A DNA stretch of 16,148 nt, from positions 1-16,148 of the forward strand of contig CAMDHB010000035.1 of NCBI GenBank assembly GCA_945897655.1, read 5' to 3'. The position numbers and the translations under genes are program-made. Under the pieces are notes generated by a model, which saw nothing but the letters and a program-made list of their open reading frames with translations, was not told the origin of the DNA and did no database searches. Position 1 is the first letter of the stretch, and each line of letters starts with the position of its first letter. The DNA comes from Pseudorhodobacter antarcticus. GTDB taxonomy: Bacteria; Pseudomonadota; Alphaproteobacteria; Rhodobacterales; Rhodobacteraceae. Shown piece after piece: positions 13,980 through 16,148 of this stretch.

Positions 13980-13998
13980 TGGTGACCAGAGCCTTGGT

Positions 13999-14751
13999 TT
14001 ATTGCGCGGTATAGCCGCCATCGACCAGATGATAAGACCCCGAGATGAAGCTGGCCTGATCAGACAGCAGGAACAGGACCAGATTGGCCACCTCCTCGGG
14101 CCTGCCCAGACGGCCAATGGGATGTGCGCCGATCAGGGCCGTGCGCCCTTCGGCGGGCAGGGCGGCCAGCAGGGGCGTGTCGATGAAGGCGGGGCCGACC
14201 GCATTGGTGCGGATGCCCTTGGCGCTGTATTCAAGGGCCGCCACGCGGGTCAGGCCCAGCAACGCATATTTGGCCGCCGTATAGGCCGCCGCCCCCGAAA
14301 ACCCGACCGACCCCAAGATCGAGGCCATGTTGACAATGGCCCCGCCCCCGGTTTTCAGCATTTCCGGGATGGCATAGCGCATGCCGTAAAAGACGCCGTC
14401 CAGATTGATGCCCATCACCTGCCGCCAGCCCTCGACCGGGTATTCGCCGACGGGGGCCGCAGGACCGCCAATGCCGGCGTTGTTGACCATCAGATGCAAG
14501 GCACCGCCCTCCTTGACCGCAAAGGCCACCATGGCTGCAACCGCAACCGGGTCTGCCACGTCGCCTGATGTGGCATGGGCCAGGCCGCCCTGCGCGGTGA
14601 TGGCATCGGCCACCTTCAGCGCGGCATCAAAGTTGATGTCCTGAACGATGACCCGGCCCCCCGCCGCGGCCAGACCCTGTGCAACGGCAGCCCCGATGCC
14701 AGAGCCTGCGCCGGTGACAAGGGCGGTCTTGCTGTCAAAACGAATATGCAT
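13999..14751 (-). CDS. Short-chain dehydrogenase/reductase (SDR family)
   Basis: A 250-residue classical SDR oxidoreductase, cytoplasmic. The cofactor site TGAGSGIG is at 13-20, NNAG at 90-93, and the active site is Asn116, Ser144, Tyr157 and Lys161 (YTAAK). Asp38 at the end of the second strand suggests a preference for NAD over NADP. It ends with the usual SGSYHLVDGGYTAQ. AAGGA lies 8 bases before the ATG on the minus strand. The substrate is not predictable; many such enzymes are annotated loosely as 3-oxoacyl-ACP reductase or alcohol dehydrogenase. It is followed by metG after 68 bases, with a hairpin between. Confidence 0.93.
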   Translation of the reverse strand: MHIRFDSKTALVTGAGSGIGAAVAQGLAAAGGRVIVQDINFDAALKVADAITAQGGLAHATSGDVADPVAVAAMVAFAVKEGGALHLMVNNAGIGGPAAPVGEYPVEGWRQVMGINLDGVFYGMRYAIPEMLKTGGGAIVNMASILGSVGFSGAAAYTAAKYALLGLTRVAALEYSAKGIRTNAVGPAFIDTPLLAALPAEGRTALIGAHPIGRLGRPEEVANLVLFLLSDQASFISGSYHLVDGGYTAQ

Positions 14752-14909
14752 GAGATGTTCCTTGGGTGATGCTTATGCATCCTGCACTCCATGACATGCG
14801 GCGGGGCTGCTGTGTGTTATGGTGGCAAGGAAATTTTTGAGGCCTGGGAAAAGCGGGACATCAAGGCATTGAAATAGTTTAATTTTCAGTATTTATCTCG
14901 TATGGAATA
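14752..14909. other. Intergenic region between MFS transporter and SDR gene
   Basis: No gene is supported here. The part next to the MFS stop (14861-14905) is AT-rich and holds an inverted repeat, TGAAA (14870-14874) and TTTCA (14884-14888). It may carry the SDR promoter, but no convincing -35/-10 pair was found on the minus strand. Confidence 0.4.
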
Positions 14910-16133
14910 TCAGGGCCTGTCCCGCAGCCACCCCAACAACCGTCCGATCTGAAACGAGGTGCGCGGCTCGTCCGTATAGGGGGTGCGGGTCTGCGGCGCA
15001 GGCCGCGCCCGCATCCGGACCAGCCCAAAGATCACCAGCAAGACATGGGCCAGGGCGATCATCACGAACATCGCCGCCGACCCGAACCCCTCGATCAGGA
15101 CCGATGCCGCATAGGGGCTGGCGATGGCCCCGACCGCGTAGAGAAACATCATGGCGGCCGACAGTTCTACCCGCTCCATCGGGGTGGCATAGTCATGGGC
15201 ATGGGCGGTGGAAACCGAATAGATCGGCATGGTGGTGAAGCCGAAGGCGGCGATGGTCAGATAGTTTGCCACTGGCCCCTGACCTGCCAGCAGGATCGCC
15301 GCCCCACAGGTCGCCGTCGACAAAACCGACAGCCAGATCAGCACCGCGCGGCGGTCGTACTTGTCAGCAGCCCACCCCACCGGATACTGCGCCAGGGCCC
15401 CGCCCACCACATAGGCCGCCAGATAGAGCGCGATCTGGTTCGACGCGAACCCCACCTCTTGCCCATACATCGGCCCCACCATCCGGAACGCCGCCCCCGT
15501 CACCCCCGACACCACCACCCCGACCGAGGCGAGGGGAGAGCGCGCCCAGGCGAGGGCAGGCCGCAACCGGGGCGCTTCGGGCGTCTCGGGCGGCTCGGCT
15601 TTGGTCAGGGTCAGCGGGAACAGGGCGGCGCAGAGCAGCAGGGCGAGAAGGTTGTAGGAGACGTATGATCCTGGCGTCAGCACCCCGATGATCAGTTGCG
15701 CCCCCAGCGAGCCTGTGATGTCCACCGCCCGGTAGACCCCCATCGCCCGGCCCCGCGTCTCATTCGTGACCTTGGACTGCATCCAGGCTTCGATGATCGT
15801 GTAACACCCGGCCACGCACAGGCCCGACGCCATCCGCATCACGCTCCACGCCAAGGGGGTGATGATCAGCATATGGGCCAGAATGCTGATGGTGCCCGCC
15901 GCGACAAAGGCGGCGAAGGCGCGGGAATGGCCCACCTCGCCCATCAGGCGCGGCGCCCACCAGCAGCCGATGAAGAAGCCGAAGAAATGCGCCGACCCCA
16001 TCAGGCCGATCTCGCCCTTGGAAAAGCCGAGGGCGGCACCTGAGATGGCATCGAGGGGGGCAACGCCACCGGCCCCGAGTTGCAACAGGACGACAGACAG
16101 GAACAGGGCTGCGAAGGAGATCATCAGGCGCAT
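14910..16133 (-). CDS. Major facilitator superfamily transporter, YcaD-like
   Basis: A 407-residue inner-membrane protein with about twelve membrane segments in two halves, joined near residues 180-197 by a loop rich in Pro and Glu (KAEPPETPEAPRLRP). GWAADKYDRR (about 254-263) is the classical MFS signature loop of the second half, and RMASGLCVAGCYTIIEAWM (101-119) is typical of the YcaD-type group. Substrates of this group are mostly unknown. The ATG at 16133 leaves only 15 upstream bases in the window and no clear ribosome site is visible there. The C-terminal tail after about 362 is polar and cytoplasmic. It is separated from the SDR gene by 158 bases, so it need not be co-transcribed. Confidence 0.92.
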   Translation of the reverse strand: MRLMISFAALFLSVVLLQLGAGGVAPLDAISGAALGFSKGEIGLMGSAHFFGFFIGCWWAPRLMGEVGHSRAFAAFVAAGTISILAHMLIITPLAWSVMRMASGLCVAGCYTIIEAWMQSKVTNETRGRAMGVYRAVDITGSLGAQLIIGVLTPGSYVSYNLLALLLCAALFPLTLTKAEPPETPEAPRLRPALAWARSPLASVGVVVSGVTGAAFRMVGPMYGQEVGFASNQIALYLAAYVVGGALAQYPVGWAADKYDRRAVLIWLSVLSTATCGAAILLAGQGPVANYLTIAAFGFTTMPIYSVSTAHAHDYATPMERVELSAAMMFLYAVGAIASPYAASVLIEGFGSAAMFVMIALAHVLLVIFGLVRMRARPAPQTRTPYTDEPRTSFQIGRLLGWLRDRP

Positions 16134-16148
16134 GGTGGCCCATGCTCA

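Noticed and set aside
13924..14568. Plus-strand frame of 214 residues opposite the SDR gene
   Set aside because: The SDR protein on the minus strand has all catalytic motifs; the plus-strand translation has no domain.

Overview
The window reads as chromosomal DNA of a high-GC alphaproteobacterium, most likely of the order Rhodobacterales. This rests on the strong G/C bias at third codon positions, a UPF0262 gene lying directly after hisD, the AzlCD and MetG protein types, and the very short gene spacing. No rRNA, tRNA, CRISPR array, phage gene or transposase is visible. Species cannot be fixed from this window.

Layout. (1) 11-4109, plus strand: azlC and azlD (branched-chain amino acid exporter), then a membrane sensor histidine kinase (HisKA_3 type) overlapping by ATGA with a NarL/LuxR-type response regulator, then a 69-residue predicted exported peptide, then a second response regulator. 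The second regulator is a tandem paralogue of the first, and their DNA-binding domains are almost identical. (2) 4139-9271: a TetR regulator on the minus strand, divergent from a five-gene plus-strand operon. The operon encodes a PotD-like binding protein, two permeases, an ABC ATPase and a metallo-beta-lactamase-fold hydrolase. All four junctions are 4-base ATGA overlaps, so transporter and hydrolase are one expression unit. (3) 9272-9788: a gene-free stretch with two diverged copies of a hairpin-bearing repeat, one carrying about 90 extra bases. (4) 9789-12015, minus strand: hisD, a UPF0262 protein and a low-molecular-weight phosphatase-like protein, read as one unit. (5) 12212-16133, minus strand: metG, an SDR dehydrogenase and an MFS transporter.

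How the genes work together. The most distinctive part is kinase, regulator, small exported two-cysteine peptide, second regulator. The periplasmic sensor domain and the exported peptide lie side by side, and the two regulators probably read the same DNA sites, so this could be one sensing circuit with two regulators and possibly a peptide partner or output. The second distinctive unit is the TetR-controlled ABC importer coupled to a hydrolase, which suggests uptake of a compound that is then hydrolysed in the cytoplasm. The substrate cannot be read from the sequence. The rest is mainly housekeeping: histidine synthesis, methionyl-tRNA synthesis, and general dehydrogenase and transport functions.
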